Positions 38,704 to 39,014 of a stretch of 39,014 bases of DNA are shown here, piece by piece. The notes beneath the pieces are model-generated. The model was not told the origin of the DNA, ran no database searches, and worked only from the letters and a program-made list of their open reading frames with translations. Source of the DNA: a virus; the IMG/VR virus record IMGVR_UViG_3300033148_004824, positions 1 to 39,014 of that record; one strand, written 5' to 3'. Position 1 is the stretch's first letter, and every line of letters begins with the position of its first letter. Both the position numbers and the translations under genes were made by a program.

Positions 38704-38917
38704 CAAGACTCTCGTTAATTTATCTTGTATCTGCCGGCATTGCCGTAAACGGATATTTATCTACCAAGATAAGATGGTCAAGAAGTGTATTTGTAGATCG
38801 TGTGGGAGGTGTACGTGGCTCGACTGGTCGGATGTAACTAGGATATTTACAAACGGGGGAGATAAAGCGGCCAAACGATATTTTAATAGAGGGGATCAAA
38901 GCGATGAAGCTTATTGA
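38696..38917 (+). CDS. Zinc-ribbon protein
   Basis: This 73-residue protein has two CxxC pairs (CRHC near residue 13, then CICRSCGRC at about 32-40) separated by a short strand, a zinc-ribbon arrangement. A helical basic C-terminus follows. ATG 38696 follows GGAGGGG and overlaps the DUF5131 stop by 8 bases; its own end overlaps the next Cys-rich gene by 14 bases. Function unknown. Confidence 0.7.
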   Translation: MIDKTLVNLSCICRHCRKRIFIYQDKMVKKCICRSCGRCTWLDWSDVTRIFTNGGDKAAKRYFNRGDQSDEAY

Positions 38918-39014
38918 AGCTTGTGTTTGCGGTTACGATTACAATGACGCAGAATGGACATACACCAACTATACGTCTAAGATAATCACCGCGAGATCAT
39001 GGCATAATTGTATT
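38901..39014. repeat. Direct terminal repeat, right copy
   Basis: Identical to bases 1-114. It closes the circle. The ribosome binding site (AGGGGATC) for the gene at window start is visible just before it. Confidence 0.97.
38904..39014 (+). CDS. Partial second copy of the Cys-rich gene at 4-333
   Basis: The first 37 codons repeat because the contig overlaps itself; this is not a second gene. It shows the true upstream context of the gene starting at 4. Confidence 0.95.
   Translation, partial: MKLIEACVCGYDYNDAEWTYTNYTSKIITARSWHNCI

Overview
The window is a complete, compact genome of a temperate tailed phage with a non-contractile (siphovirus-like) tail. Bases 1-114 recur exactly at 38901-39014, so the contig closes into a circle of 38,900 bp. 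The gene reading across the join stays intact: it starts at 4 and again at 38904. No replicative polymerase, helicase, ribosomal or host metabolic gene is present. I cannot name the host. Several products carry Sec signal peptides, and one resembles an outer-membrane protein, which suggests a diderm (Gram-negative-type) bacterium, probably uncultivated. Genes start with GGAGG-type ribosome binding sites and are mostly joined by ATGA/TAATG overlaps.

Layout, read as a circle. A divergent control region at about 32340-32418 separates a leftward repressor gene from a rightward Cro-like gene. Rightward early genes follow: small proteins, an SMC/SbcC-like ATPase, a YqaJ exonuclease, a RecT annealase, small zinc-ribbon proteins and a DUF5131 (Gp37/Gp68) protein. 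The run continues through the contig join into a YkgJ-type Cys-cluster protein, a PD-(D/E)XK-like protein, a replication initiator carrying a probable origin inside its own gene, and a RusA resolvase. The late genes come next. The head module has TerS, a GpA-type TerL, a portal-MuF fusion and a protease-scaffold-capsid fusion. The neck and tail module has adaptors, a tube protein, G and GT chaperones joined by a -1 frameshift site, a tape measure and hub proteins. A series of Sec-exported beta-rich and fibre-like proteins follows, then a holin candidate, an NlpC/P60 endolysin, an outer-membrane-like protein and a possible YiiX-like hydrolase. A strong terminator at 28033-28080 closes the late block.

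The remaining genes run leftward. One short operon (29431 to 28084) of four small genes ends in a ribbon-helix-helix protein and has a good sigma-70-type promoter. Next comes a 322-bp attachment region containing the 3' end of a tRNA gene. Beyond it lie the tyrosine integrase, two probable lysogeny-expressed envelope genes and the repressor.

The points most worth a second look are: the in-gene origin; the lambda-like G_GGA_AAC frameshift site; a TM/coiled-coil lysis-region gene broken by a 16-bp tandem duplication; the attP in a tRNA 3' end; two head-gene fusions; a ParB-like fragment just before the terminase; a cluster of exported proteins where tail fibres would be expected; and the ATPase-exonuclease-annealase trio.
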